A stretch of 64,000 nt of DNA. It comes from Mesorhabditis belari. Lineage: Eukaryota; Nematoda; Chromadorea; Rhabditida; Rhabditidae. The notes under the pieces were generated by a model, which was not told the origin of the DNA, did not search any database, and saw only the letters and a list, made by a program, of their open reading frames with translations. Numbering within the stretch: position 1 is the first letter of the stretch; each line of letters starts with the position of its first letter. Where the stretch lies: assembly GCA_958450365.1 (NCBI GenBank), contig CAUEEP010000893.1, forward strand, positions 1 to 64,000, in the 5' to 3' direction. A program made the position numbers and the translations under genes. Of this stretch, positions 1 through 12,900 are shown in pieces.

Positions 1-1190
1 AGTAGGTTCGGGGCGAAACTCTTCCATGTCTAGTGTACAGTCGACATGGGCATCGGGTCGGGTCGGGTCAAAAGTGACCCGCTGATCCGACCCTCGACCC
101 GGCTTTGTTGGACTAATGCCAATTATCTTTTTGAAACTGTGATGGACCTGGGCACTATAAACTAAAAAAATGACGAACTGTTATACTACAAACGTTTCTA
201 ACTGGCTTCAAATCTGTCGGATTGCCATGATCTATAGCTCAAAAAAATAGTGAAACTCAAGTGCTTTCGAATGGACTAAAGCATCCAAAAATATCAACGC
301 TAAAGAAAGTTATAGTGGTTTGTATCCTGGCTCGATCGTTTCAACTACGTGCGAGTACGGTCCGTTTCGAGTTAGGACTTGTTAGAAAAAGCGATCACCT
401 TTGTTTGTGGAATATATTGGCAGTCTCTTTGTGAGAAATCGATGAAAAAATCGCAATCAAAACAACCGATGATTGAAATGTTCTGAATTTTTTGATAAAT
501 CGTAAATTTTAGTTCATCGACTTTTAAAGTTAAAAGGCGTTTCCCGTGAATCGCAAATGATGGATTTTCTCTTGATAATCGGTACTCCTCATTCGAAATG
601 TTTTTCATTAAAAAAGCAAATAAAATAGCGAAAACAGAAAACATTCTCCTCTTAGCCAATAATTTTTGATGCTTTAGTACAAATTCTAGATTCTACTTTT
701 TTTCTATTTAAGAATCAAAGGAAAGGGAAAGACCAAGGTAAAGATTAAGGCAAAAACTAAGGACCTGATTAGTCTTGCGATTAGTGCCTTTATTTCTATT
801 TTGATAAGAAGAAAAAGAATAAGAAAAACGACTTTGAAAACAAAAAACAATGAAATTTTTGTAATCGATTGAGAAAGGGGGTGAAGAATCCTTCCAATTA
901 GATCTCAATTAATATAAACCAGTGAATTCATATAAATTTTAATGCTTTCCCATTGTTAGTTGGCATGAATTTCAATTTTAGGAGCAGTAAGCAATTTGCA
1001 TAACCTAAAATCTTCAAAGCATTTCATAACAGAAATTTTTCTAACTAAATTGCTAAACTTCTCAACTTAGAAAATGAGTTAAGGCTAAAGTTTTTTCTAT
1101 TTCATTTTTCAACTAATTGCTGTGAGCATTCGGGAATACTGGGCCCGGGTTCACCATTCGCAAGATCTTTTGCAAGTCGCAAGGTTTTGA
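1..1190. other. no gene recognised, AT-rich intergenic
   Basis: I see no convincing exon, RNA gene or transposon terminus in this stretch. Short open frames on the minus strand (372-659, 708-908) have low-complexity composition and no recognisable motif. A short GGGTCGGGTCGGG tract near 55-70 is the only local repeat. Confidence 0.6.
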
Positions 1191-1214
1191 ACACAATTCA
1201 AGTTCACCCAGGGC

Positions 1215-1640
1215 TGGACGAAGAGACGATTTTCCAGGCCTGGCCCTGGGATTGGCCTGGCCTGACCCTAGCTTTGACCTGGCCTGGCCCTGGCTTTGGC
1301 CTGGCCTGGCCCTGGCTTTGGCCTGGCCTGGCCTTGGCTTTGGCCTGGACTGGCCCACCAATTTTCGAATTCGAATGCTAATTTAAGTCGTAAAATGATA
1401 GTTTAATATGTTATAATATTAATGCGCTTTAGTTTTAAATACAATAGTGTCAAGAATCATTTATCTATCTAAGAAAAAAAGCAAATGTAACAACGTCAAG
1501 ATCGTCAAAATTAGCAACAATAAAAACCCAGGCCAGGCCAAATCAAGGTCATGGCTTTTGGCTTGGTTTTGGTCTGACCTGGCCTTGGCTTGGCCTGGCC
1601 GGCCATGGCTTTTGGCTTTTTCGTCCAACCCTAAGTTCAC
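1215..1640. repeat. GC-rich TGGCC/TTGGC low-complexity repeat, two clusters
   Basis: Two clusters (about 1,215-1,365 and 1,528-1,625) consist of irregular iterations of TGGCCTGGCC and CTGGCTTTGGCC. They open long frames on both strands, but the peptides are only the translation of the repeat. Shorter patches of the same motif recur at about 5,540-5,585, 8,283-8,345, 44,960-45,020 and 45,600-45,665, so it is a dispersed low-complexity sequence rather than a gene. Confidence 0.75.
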
Positions 1641-2105
1641 CAATAAAACCTAGCGAAATTCAACTTGCGAAATTTCGCAAGACCTTGCGACATATAAAAT
1701 GACATATAAACGCTGAAAATGGGATTAAAAAGTAATATTTTTAAAAACGGACTTCAAATTCGTGATCAGCATATGCATTTACTCTATATAAACAAAAATT
1801 CTGAAGTAAATTGTCATTTTTTTTCGAAAAATCATGAAGGGGTACCACATGATTCTTTACAAAAAAAAATCAAATTCATTAAAAAACCGTAATTACTCAA
1901 AAGTTAAGTCTAGTAAATGCTCTTAGTAGAAAAAAAACATAGAATTCACAGTTTTTCTAGTGTTATTAGTCTTACTTATTTATTTATCTTATTTATTTTT
2001 TTGATGAAATCGCTCTGAGCACTTCAAGTTTTTAAAGATTTGGTTTGAAAACATTGTTGCTTCAATGCGTAACACTAACTTCAATATATAAATACTTTAT
2101 TTAGA

Positions 2106-2528
2106 AAGAAATGAAGTGTGAAAACGACATGAAAAATGTACCAGATAAAAGATCACAAAGTCACTTAAAATGCAACGAAATAGCCCTTTTAAAATCAGAC
2201 ACGGTGGAGATCAAACGCAACTTGTCGGGAAGGGCATTCCAAACTTTAGTCACACGATTTACGAAAAAAGCTCTAGAGAATTTAGAGAAAGCAGATTCGG
2301 GATGCAAGATAAAAGAGCCACGCCTAGTCGCCAAAAGCCTCGAGTTTAGTCGAAAAAGATTTTTAAAAAGAGGGTTTTGATGTTTTCCTTTTACAATTTT
2401 AAAGCACTCAACAAAATCTATGATAAGACGGCGTTGTTCTAAGGTTTCAAATGAAAGAAATAAAGTGCGCAAACGACATGAAAAATGTACCAGATAAAAG
2501 ATCACAAAGTCACTTAAAATGCAACGAA
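2106..2528 (-). mobile_element. LINE reverse-transcriptase C-terminal fragment
   Basis: A minus-strand frame (2,505 to 2,161) ends with the layout typical of the C-terminus of non-LTR retrotransposon ORF2 proteins: a basic segment with LEQRRLIIDFVECFKI, then FFVNRVTKVWNALPD, then a short FKRAI tail and a stop. Only the last ~115 residues remain; the catalytic reverse transcriptase and endonuclease are absent. About 75 bp of the 3' end (GATAAAAGATCACAAAGTCA and neighbours) is repeated at 2,106-2,181 and 2,451-2,528, so the fragment lies between two copies of its own tail. Family assignment is from this recurrent C-terminal pattern, not from a search. Confidence 0.7.
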
Positions 2529-2559
2529 GTTTTTTTTTTGATCTGTCTTCGCATTCAGG

Positions 2560-2832
2560 TGTTCCTATTTGCGCAGATCACAGCCTGCTTCCACATTTCT
2601 CTATCCCTTGCTATTGTCATCCAGTGTTTCCTATCTTGATTGTTTCTGGTTCGAAGTCTTCGACTTGCTGGTGCTGGTAATGGTTGCCCTCTAGCCATCC
2701 TTTCTCTGACCGTCTCTGCCACTCTTGTGCTCCACCTCGTTGCTGGTCTTCCGATGGGTCTCTTCTGGTCTCGTGGTAGCCACTCTGTGATCCGTATCGT
2801 CCATCTGTCGTCTGTTCTTCTGGATGCAACGA
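2560..2832 (-). mobile_element. second LINE C-terminal fragment, RTE-like
   Basis: Reading the minus strand, the translation contains WTIRITEWLPRDQKRPIGRP, then TRWSTRV, then a short basic linker and HWMTIARDREMWKQA. This is the C-terminal tail pattern of RTE-type LINE reverse transcriptases (W-PRD-KR-GRP-RW ... A-DR--W). It differs from the fragment at 2,106-2,528 and lies immediately next to it. No upstream domains are present, so it is a 5'-truncated dead copy. Confidence 0.65.
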
Positions 2833-3019
2833 AGTAGCCCTTTTAAATTTGTAAGATAGACCCTTCAATATGTAAGATTTTCTTACAGATATCCTTCAAC
2901 TTTATTTAAATCATAATTTTAACAAGAAAGCACAAAAAGACACTCCAAAAAGAACTATGAAAAATCGATTTCAATAATTTCTTTTTGGGGGTGTCATCAG
3001 AGTCAGGAATCATTTTCAT

Positions 3020-3560
3020 CATCAAATCTAAAGGGTGCGCCATAATTACCCGCACAACATTTCATAGGCAGGCCCAGTGATTTTTTTTCTTCTTTTTTAC
3101 TGGACAAGATTCTTTTGTAGTTCTTCCATCTGTTTTCTTTCGTAATTCATTTGAGGTTTTTAGGTGAACGTAAAATGGTGAAGGCATCGACAAGTCAAGG
3201 GGCGATACTTGATCTTCATCAATTCAACATCTTCATTCTCCACCCGACATCATTCGACGACTCAAACTGCCTCGGCGTACGGTTTATGATGCTATCACAC
3301 GTGAACCGTCCAAGAATCTAAGGACCGTCCAAGAATTTAAGAACTTAAGAACCGTCCAAGAACAGGAAGAAAAGTTACCGTCGCGACCAACCAACAAACT
3401 GCCTCGGCGTACGGTTTATGATGCTATCGCACGTGAACCGTCCAAGAATCTAAGGACCGTCCAAGAACAGGAAGAAAAGTTACCGTTACGACCAACAGAC
3501 TCAAGAAAATCGTCAAGAAACGAATTCAACGAAATTCGACCATCATAGCTCATCAACGAT
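3020..3560 (+). mobile_element. Tc1/mariner-like transposase N-terminal relic
   Basis: The plus strand encodes, in broken frames, a helix-turn-helix of the Tc1 type (PPDIIRRLKLPRRTVYDAI), followed by a second copy of the LPRRTVYDAI block and a segment ending RLKKIVKKRIQRN, as in the paired-domain region of Tc1-like transposases. The direct duplication (about 3,265-3,365 and 3,400-3,480) sits inside the domain and frameshifts it. A GGGTGCGCCATAATTACCC motif at 3,033 resembles a terminal inverted repeat; a related GGGTGCGCCAAAAGTTCCC occurs at 52,185. The catalytic DDE part is missing. Confidence 0.6.
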
Positions 3561-3939
3561 CAGCATAGCGCTAAATCTAGACTCAATTTTCGGGAAAATC
3601 AAAGCCAAAGTTATTTTTATTTATAGAAGTTAAAAAGGCAACTTTCATGTGTAAAAATAAGCTTAACAAGTCGAATTTTTTGTACACTTTCAAGCAAGTG
3701 TACAAAAAAGATTTACAATCACTCATCTAACCGACTTTTCGACTCATGAATTCTCTTTTTTTCTTCAAGGATCTTTCCTTTTTTCTTTTTTTTCCTTTTC
3801 TCTTTAAAGAGAACAGTGATAAGCCGAAAATTCTTCACAAATTTCCCCTGAAAAAGACCATTCTACCATTCTCAACTATTTTCTAGCTAATCCTTGCAAA
3901 AATTTTGATTGATTGATGATTTCTTGATCAGAATTTATA

Positions 3940-6900
3940 ATGGTCAAAACCATTTGCACTCGTCAAACGATTTATCTAATCATTGCAATAGCTATTGCTT
4001 TGATTGGCATCTTTCTCGTCGGACCTTTCTACTTTGTGCTTTTCGGGAAATTAGTGGAAACACAGATTCCGTTGAAGTGAGTGAGATCTTCGTTTTCAAT
4101 TTCCCTATTCTTCTCAGCTTTAGCTCTAAACTGAGTTAACTTTGACTTTGACTTATCATTAGTGAAAGTGAGTGAGTGAAAAAGGGAAAAGCTAATGGAA
4201 TTTCCAAAATCCAAGTCCAAGATATTGATCTTTAAATTTAACCATACAAAAGTTTGGTAGCTGCTTTGGTTGAAGTGAAGCTTTGGAGCTGGGTTGGTGG
4301 AGCGAAAAGAGAACTTTGGTGGAACGAAAAGACTTTCTTGTCAACCGAATAAATCAGTTCAGATACTTTTATCTGGCTATAAAATTAAGAAGTTTAACTA
4401 GGTAATTCGGTTTATTTTTCCATGAACAGTTGCCCATTCTAGAGAAGCAGATTTCTATCACAAATTGTACTGCTTTGACACTCAATAAATCCGAAACCAA
4501 CGAACTCACTCATATGAAGGGAAAAGCTATTGAAATTTCCAAAATCTAAGTCCAAACCCTCTAACTGAAAATGCGGAATTTCGATAAAACTCGAGAAAAG
4601 CCTGAATTCCAATATACCCTAAAGTCTCGAGTATAAGTTGATCCGAGTATAAGTTCTGCCTTAATTTACATTCGCTTTAATTGCTTTGAATTTCTTTTTG
4701 TTGGGTTTTTATACATTTTTATTGTTATATAAACTTTTATTATTGTTCTTGGAGCGCGGGATACTACAGGGTGAGAGCCTATCACCATTGCTATTTGTTA
4801 TGCATACATCCAGACGATAGTGTTGGAGGAGACGCTGGAAAGCATCTCTTTCGACCGTCGACGTGGACTTTGGCCGGATGAAGAGGCCAGGGAGGGATCC
4901 ATAAGACTGAGCACCGGAGAGGAGCAGGGCGGACGCGCCGAGCCACGCCCGGAGCAACAAATAACAGCATAAAATTGCTATAACCCTCAATAAATTTACT
5001 TCTATTATTGTTCTTAAAAAGCAAAAAAGTTATGCTGCAGCGAGGTTCGAACCCTCGACACACCGCACCGGAGACAGCCGTCAATTTGCTTGCGAAAACC
5101 AAACAGAACTTATACTCGCGACTTTAGGGTAATAGTTAATCACGGATTTCACTAGAGTTCAGCTAAAAGGTTAACAAAAGAAATTTGACTTTTCAAAGTG
5201 CTGATAAAACAAAACAGGATAGAAAATCAAGAACCGAAGACCTTTGTTTCAGAGAAAACGAGGACGGTTCCTACTCGAAGCTCACTTTTTATTGGCAATC
5301 TTTTCCTGTGGACGAATATTGGAAACATTTCCTCTTTAACATCACAAATGCTGATGAGTTTATTTATGAGAATGCGATGCCGAGATTGGTCGAAGTTGGA
5401 CCGTACACATACAAGTGAGTGGAAAACTATCTTAATCGATTCATTCCAATACCATGATTGGAAAAAGAGCCAAATTTCCAAACCAAAGCTAGGGTTTTAG
5501 GCTAAATCTAACAGTAAGAAGGAAACTCTAGAAGGCCAAGACCAATTGAAAGTCATTGGCTTTGGCTTGGCCTTGGTTTTTGGCTTGTCAAATTCACGTA
5601 GCTTACATGGAACAGGTTGGAGCTGGCTATAGAATCTCAAGGCTTGATTGCTGCTTAAGAGTATGGGATTCGAGCTTCAAAATATCGCACTCCTGTGCAC
5701 TCCTGGCTTAAAGTTGATATTGTAGAATTTTCCGTAAACTGTCATTCGTTTTTCAAAGGCTCAAAGAAACAATTTAACGGGTGATAAATGAGAAACGACT
5801 CCAGTTGTAAATTTTGTAATTGATTATGTCTTAAAATCAAACAAGTTTGAATAAAAAAACAAGAACTTCTTTTTGAATAATAAAGAATAAACTTTTTGAA
5901 AAAAGTGAAATGAGGAACTTCCAAAGGAATCGAAGGAATCGAACCTTGAGTCTGGTCGGCTGGCTGGCTTGGAAAACTATCGCACTAACCACTAGAACTA
6001 TCGCACTAACCACTAGCCATTTCCCAGTTGTTGTTTGAAAACGCCTTAAGACGTTTGAAGGGGCGGGTGTTGAAGGCGAGCGTTTGAAAACGCGTTAATA
6101 CTAACTTGTAAGCCAGTTTTAGTGTGTTTACAATGCTCATAAGCAGCTAATTTTACATCATTCGACTCATCTTTCCAAGCTCTACAAGATGTGCTATACC
6201 GCATATCGAGATTCCACCGCGAGCTCTAACCAGTTCCTCGTTAGCTTTGATTAAATCCCTTCTCTTTCTGCAAATTTGTAGTTTTTTGCTATATTAATCT
6301 AACATTGAGAAACATGAGAAATTGAAAGTTTTTAGAGTTTTAAAGCTTTAATCTTAAAATCGCATTTCCCCATCTCAATGCCACCATTCAGAGAATGGGA
6401 ATTCAAGCAAGAGGTCACCTTTTTCGACAACGGCAACATGGTCTACTATAAGAATAATAAATCGTGGGCATTCCAACCGGATCTTAGCTGTAAATATTGT
6501 CTTTATGGCGACTACATCATGATGCCGAATCCAGCTTTCATGGTTTGCTTTTGATTTCATTCAGTAAAAGACTCTTTTTCTTTTTCTTCAAAGATCGCAA
6601 AGAACGAGCGCGTAAATTTCTTTCATTTCTATCAGTAGTATTTCTTATCTTTTGAGGAGTTTTTTTTTGTTTGAAGGAAAGGGAAAATTGGGATGCTTGG
6701 AAAATTGTGGTGAAGAGAATTTGGAAATGATTGAGAATTGAAAATTAATTTGACGAAAAAAATAAGTTAACTAGTGTCAAGTGGAAATCTTGATTGGGAT
6801 CGTATCAAAATAGGATCGTATTGGAACTGTATTAGATCAAAATAGCAACCGTATTGGAATTATTAGATCAAAATAGGAACCGTATTGGAACCGCATTGGA

Positions 6901-9900
6901 GAGAAATAAACTGGGAAAGAATGTGAGTACGCGAGAAACGCTGCGTTTCCAAATTTAAGCAAAAAGAACAAGGCTAAACTTCAGGCAGTGGTCGGCGAGA
7001 TGTTCAAATGGAATCAAACCTCGGGAGCGAACAATTTCATTCTAAATCTGGCCACAATGTTGGTCGGGGAATATCCATTGCGGTGAGTAGATCAAGGATC
7101 TTCAATAAGAATCTATTGGGTTGACCTACAGTCAATTTTAAACAGAAATATTTATTCAATAAAGCCATCTAAATCAATCAGAATAGTTTCCAGAATAGTT
7201 TTTCGATAACCTGTGCTTATTTTACTGATAGAAGACGAATTCGGCTCTCTTAAAAAGTCTTTGGTTTTGCGCAACTCGCCATATCTTTCTTTTAAGTAAG
7301 TCAATCTTTATGATTTAGGTGTTATTTTGCTGCACTTGTTAAGATCTACAAAATGACACTAAAATCATAAAGATTGACCCACTTAGAAGAAAGTTATGGC
7401 AAGCTGCGCAAAAGATTTGACGCAAAGTAGCTTCTCTCATCTTTTTTATCTTCGAAGTCCTCTTCAAATTTTTCAGTGACGCATATAAATGGTAATTTGA
7501 TGGAGCTAGATGAGGGAATATGCTGGGGAAGAAGTTCCCAGTCTGAGCTCTTGATTCTAGAGCTTGATTAGCACTGTGTAGGCGGGCATTGTTCATACTG
7601 GAATAGATTTCAGATTTGGTCTTTTTGTCTCAAGAGCTTTAGCCAGATTCTGTAGTTGATTGCTGTAGTTGAGAGTTAAGTCGTTGCTTGCTATTCAGTA
7701 ACTCTCAGTACTCCTAGTATCCAAAAACTCCCAATAACAACTTCAATCAATCTCCCGGTCACTTTCGATCAAAGATTTGTCCCATTTTTAAACCTGTGAA
7801 ACCATCGATCACATGTCGTCTTGGAGAGGGAGTTATACTTTTGTTATATGATCTAGAAATAGGCTTAAAGTTGAGCATTTATCGAACTCAAATAGCAATA
7901 CATGCTGGATATGCCCATTTGCACCGATCGGCAAAAGAAATAGTTAATAAAGTAACAAGAAAGCATGCGATGAAACTGCCCTGAAACTGAAAGTGTTTTA
8001 AAATAAAGGAAGTTTGTTGTCTCTTTTACTGATAAACACTGAGGGTCAACTAAATTTCTTTTCTTTGCTGTGACTCATCACTTATCGACCAACCCAATAT
8101 TTCTAGAAAGATTCCAATCGCCGGGATCTTATTCGATTCCTACAATGATCCACTGATCGATGTGATCAACAGTCCTCTATACAATCTCCTCCTCGACAAA
8201 AACGGCTTCATTTTTGGTGTGAAGATTCCAGTGATCCCGGCTCTTGGATATTTCCCGCATGTAAGTTTATATCAAACCTTTTGCTGGCCCTAGCTTCGGC
8301 CCTAGCTTCGGCCCTAGCTTCGGCCCTAGCTTTTGTTGGCCTTTGGTTTCATCTAGTCCTGTCTAGACATAAGAAAATTGCAAGCTGAACCTAATTCCAT
8401 CTTTGTTTTCTCAGCCGTCTCTTAACCGATTGTTCTGAAATTTTGTTTACGCATAGAAATTTGTATTCTCTGCTTGTAAACAAAATTTCAGAGCAATTGA
8501 CCAAGAAACGGCTGAGAAAACGACAATGGCATTAAGTTTGGCTTGGAATTTTCCCAATTCTAGTCCTGTCTCCTATCATTTAGCCAAGAATTCGGGGTTT
8601 ATCGCATTGTACTTCTAAAGTTTTTTGTCTCTAAAGCAAACCATATTTCAGCTTTGAAAGAAAGATTTCAGTTCAACCACACTTGTGACGAGGACTACGT
8701 TGCTTATACGGGTAAAGATGATGTGAAGAACACAGGGAAAATCGTGCGCTGGTAAGAATTCGAATTGATTTGAAACGCTGAGTTTACTAGTAAAAATTAA
8801 GGGCAATTATACTCTCGCAAATATTTATGTTCATTTATCAATCCTAATTAGCATTAGTAAAATTTGCGTATCTCTAAAAGCCCAATAGCACACTGGAATC
8901 GGTTGATTTAACAGGAAACTATTAAAAATTATTGGGTTGGTGAATTGAAAACTGCCGGACTTTGAACTAAAATTTATTCAAAATAAAACCATGAAATCAT
9001 TCGAAATAATTTCCATTATTATTGACGACTTCTGCCCATTTTACAGGCAATTTGCGGATTCCTCTTTCGTAGTAGGATTTTGGTTTGTGTGAGACAAGTG
9101 TGAGGCTCAAAAATCGAGGACTGGAGATGTCAGCTGTCAGCTCAGTTTGAGCACTTTCTTCAAAAGAAACCCATTTTGGTGTCAATAGAAAAGTTGTAGA
9201 GAATCAAAAATCAAGCTTATATCCAAATTTCCAAAAAGATACACTTAGTAATTTCGCTTAAAATGCAAGTTTTGTGAAAATTCGTAAATTTCGCATTTCT
9301 TGAAAACCAGTTTTTGAATCGTTCTGAAAATTTGGATATAAGCTTGATTTTTGATTCTCTACAACTTTTCCATTGACACCAAAATGGGTTTCTTTTGAAG
9401 AAAGTGCTCAAACTGTCACATACGACAATAGCCCGCAGTTTCCAATTCACCAACCCAATATATTAGGTCATTCAAAAAGTCATGTCAATAAGCCACTACT
9501 TTATTTACAATGTTGCACAAAAGCTGAACCATAAATCTTCCTGATAATATTATTGTACAAAATTTGAACTCAATCTGATCACTTGGCTTTGAGAGAGAGT
9601 ATTTAGAAATTTTGATAGAAAGAACTATTTTTCCAATATCACTTAAAACTCAGGCATCTGATTGAAATGAAAAATTCGATAATAGACAAAAATTCCAACA
9701 TTGGTTAATAAGAAATAAAACTTTTTGTTGAAGGAGATGAAAAGCAAGTTATTACAGTTTTCAATTCACCAACCCAATATATACTTTTCTGTAAATGATA
9801 ATGGCATTCAACTCTATGAACTATTCTATAAGTAATGCTATAAGTAAACTCTATAAATAACATCAATTCAATAACTGAATCCTTGTTTAGGGCCGGGAAT

Positions 9901-12900
9901 ACGTCGCTGAATTGGTGGAAAGGAGATTATGCTTCGTCGCTCGATTGTTCGGGTAAGAATAAAGTTTGCAAAAAGTTTATTGAACTGTTGTACTTAAAAT
10001 CTACCCTAAAGTCGCGAGTATAAGTTCTGTTTGGTTTTCGCATGCAAATTGACGGCTGTCTCCGGTGCGGTGTGTCGAGGGTTCGAACCCCGCTGCAGCA
10101 TAACTTTTTTGCTTTTTAAGAACAATAATAGAAGTAAATTTATTGAGGGTTATAGCAATTTTATGCTGTTATTTGTTGCTCCGGGCGTGGCTCGGCGCGT
10201 CCGCCCTGCTCCTCTCCGGTGCTCAGTCTTATGGATCCCTCCCTGGCCTCTTCATCCGGCCAAAGTTCACGTCGACGGTCGAAAGAGATGCTTTCCAGCG
10301 TCTCCTCCAACACTATCGTCTGGATGTATGCATAACAAATAGCAATGGTGATAGGCTCTCACCCTGTAGTATCCCGCGCCCCAAGAACAATAATAAAAGT
10401 TTATATAACAATAAAAATGTATAAAAACCCAACAAAAAGAAATTCAAAGCAATTAAAGCGAATGTAAATTAAGGCAGAACTTATACTCGAGACTTTAGGG
10501 TAAATCATTTTGAACTTAAAAATCAAAGTTCAGCCTTTATTTTATTCTCCGAATTATCCACTTTCAGATGGTTCCTTCAATACTCCAAATCTCAAAAAGG
10601 ATCAAGAGCTGAAGCTTTTCCAATCGCTTGGATGTAGGTAAAAAAGATTTTGAGATTTTTTAACGAAAAATAAGAACAATTACAGAACTTTCCGCTTTAA
10701 ATACGATAAAAAGGGAAATGTTGGTGGGATTCCGGTGAGGATTTTTGAGGATTGAAGGATTTGAGGATTACGAATTTAAAAAAATCCATTCAGACACTTG
10801 ACTACAAGCTAAAAACTGATGAATTCGACACGACTTTAGAGAAAAATTGGGGTTATCGATATGAGAATTACGAGAAAAAGGTGGATTTTGCATTTTGTAC
10901 TTATTTTGGATCGGTACTCGCGATTTTCCCTAATTTTTGGTGGCTATTTGGTTGGAAAGTATGAAATGGCGGCGACTTTCAAAAAAGTTTTTTCAGACGT
11001 TTTTCTGAAACGTATAAAAACTTCATTGAATCTATTTTTTTTGTATAATCGATCATAGCTCTACAAAATGGCTTTTAAGAGATTCCGAAAAACTTTTGTT
11101 TTGTGAATAGGCTGCTAAAGACAGGCTGCTATAGGCTCCTAAAGACAACCTGTCGAAAGACAAGGAATCCTATCTGTCGTTTGACTCATTCCTTACATAA
11201 CTTAACGTCAAAACAAAAAAGCTAGAGCATATTTAGTTATATAACTACTCAAATTCTTGTAGTCATCTCGTCAGTCATTTTCTCTAAATAATCATTTATA
11301 GATTTTCTGATCTTTTATTGAATTGCGGCGCTTTTCGAGTTCTATTTCAATTTCATATTTGAAAAGAAATCTGTAGTGGTGTGTAGTGAAAAGAAATCAC
11401 TACAGAATCTGTAGTCAGCTTTCTAATGATACTATTCACGTGTCATTTGATAAAACTATTCGATGTTATAGAAGTTTCTTTGAAAGTTGGCGCTATTTCG
11501 CTAGAGAACCCAATCTAAGAGAACAACTGAGACTATCACGTGAAATCCGACTGAACCCTGAACGACTGAACGAAGCACTATCTCCCGACGTTCGTTTACA
11601 GGATTTTGTTTCATTTTTTCTCAGCGCTCTCTACCTGAATTTTTGTGGTTAGAATTTGTCTTGGATCTGATCTTTAGCAAGGCCAGATCAAGCTCGAAAA
11701 ATGCCATTAAACAACGCTAACCTAGAAAATCAAAGTGACCAAAGTGCTTTTCTTTGCTAACTCTGAGACTTTCCTAAACTAAGAAAGCTTCTCATCTCGA
11801 TAAAGAAAAGTCAATTCCCTCATTTCTCACAAATCACTTGCCACAAAGAACAAAAAGGACTCGAAATCTTTTTTTCAAAGCTAAAATGTTGAAATATGGT
11901 TTGCTTTAGAGAACAAAAACTTTAGAATTACAATACGATAAACCCCTAATTCTTGGCTAAGAAGCGGAATCGAACCAAGAAGTGTGTCACGCAGGCAAAC
12001 TAACCACAAGGCTCACTCACTCACTTTTTGACAGACCATAGCTAGACACTACGTGACAGAAATTCAAAAAATCTTTTAAAACTCATGAACTTTAAAGCCA
12101 TTTTTTACCTCTTCCATCCCCCTTAATACATATTTACCGTATTCTCTCTAATAGTAGTGCACTCTTTAATAGTATTGCGATCCGAGAGGGGGTTGAAGTT
12201 CTCGAGAGGTTCTCTCTAATAGTAGTGCGCACTACTATTTTTTTCAACCCCTTCTCGGACCGCAATACTATTAAAGAGTGCAGTATTAGAGAGAATACGG
12301 TAACTATGATATCAGAAAAAAAACTTTCCAATCGAATGAGCTTGGTCTAATCTCGAAAGTTGATAACAAATCAGTGAGCATCTGAATGAAAGCTTTTGAA
12401 AGTGTTCAAAAATCAAACATTCATTCCAGGACTACGTTCCCAGCTGGCCGTGTGGCTTGAATAAACCCTATAATCCGAATCAAAAACAATGTGACGCAAT
12501 GGATTGTACACTTTACGAAAATTGGTGCGACGATTGCTGTAATGGTAATATTTCAAAAGAAATATTTTCAAAATCATAGCAAATTTGTAGATGCTTGAAT
12601 GTTTTAAATGAAATTTGGATGAAATTTGGATGAAATTTGAATCAAATGAACTGTTTTCAGGAACCCACTACAAAGACACGGTCTTTATGCCGCCTGGAAT
12701 CGTTCCGATGAGGTAAGCTTTCAAGAATGGTTTAGCTTTAAACTATTAATGCTTTAAACTAGACTTATTGATATCCTTAGCTCTAATACGGAGCTTTTAA
12801 CAATTTCTAATCCTTTCAATGTTCAGATGTCAACCGGGTCGAACCGTCGAGGTCCCATTCGCCGCTTTTATCTCACCACCGCACTTCTTGTGGTCACCGG

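Noticed and set aside
1113..1381. Open frames on both strands rich in Ala/Gly/Pro/Arg/Trp
   Set aside because: They are translations of the TGGCC low-complexity repeat; no start context, exon signals or domain.
4709..5102. Two overlapping minus-strand frames of 93 and 103 codons, mirrored at 10,031-10,424
   Set aside because: They lie inside the two copies of an inverted MITE, have no recognisable domain, and are conserved only because the copies are recent.
11386..11652. 88-codon plus-strand frame (charged, NLREQLRLSREIRLNPERL) as an extra exon or gene
   Set aside because: It lies in an intron of the receptor gene whose flanking exons join in frame without it; no family recognised.
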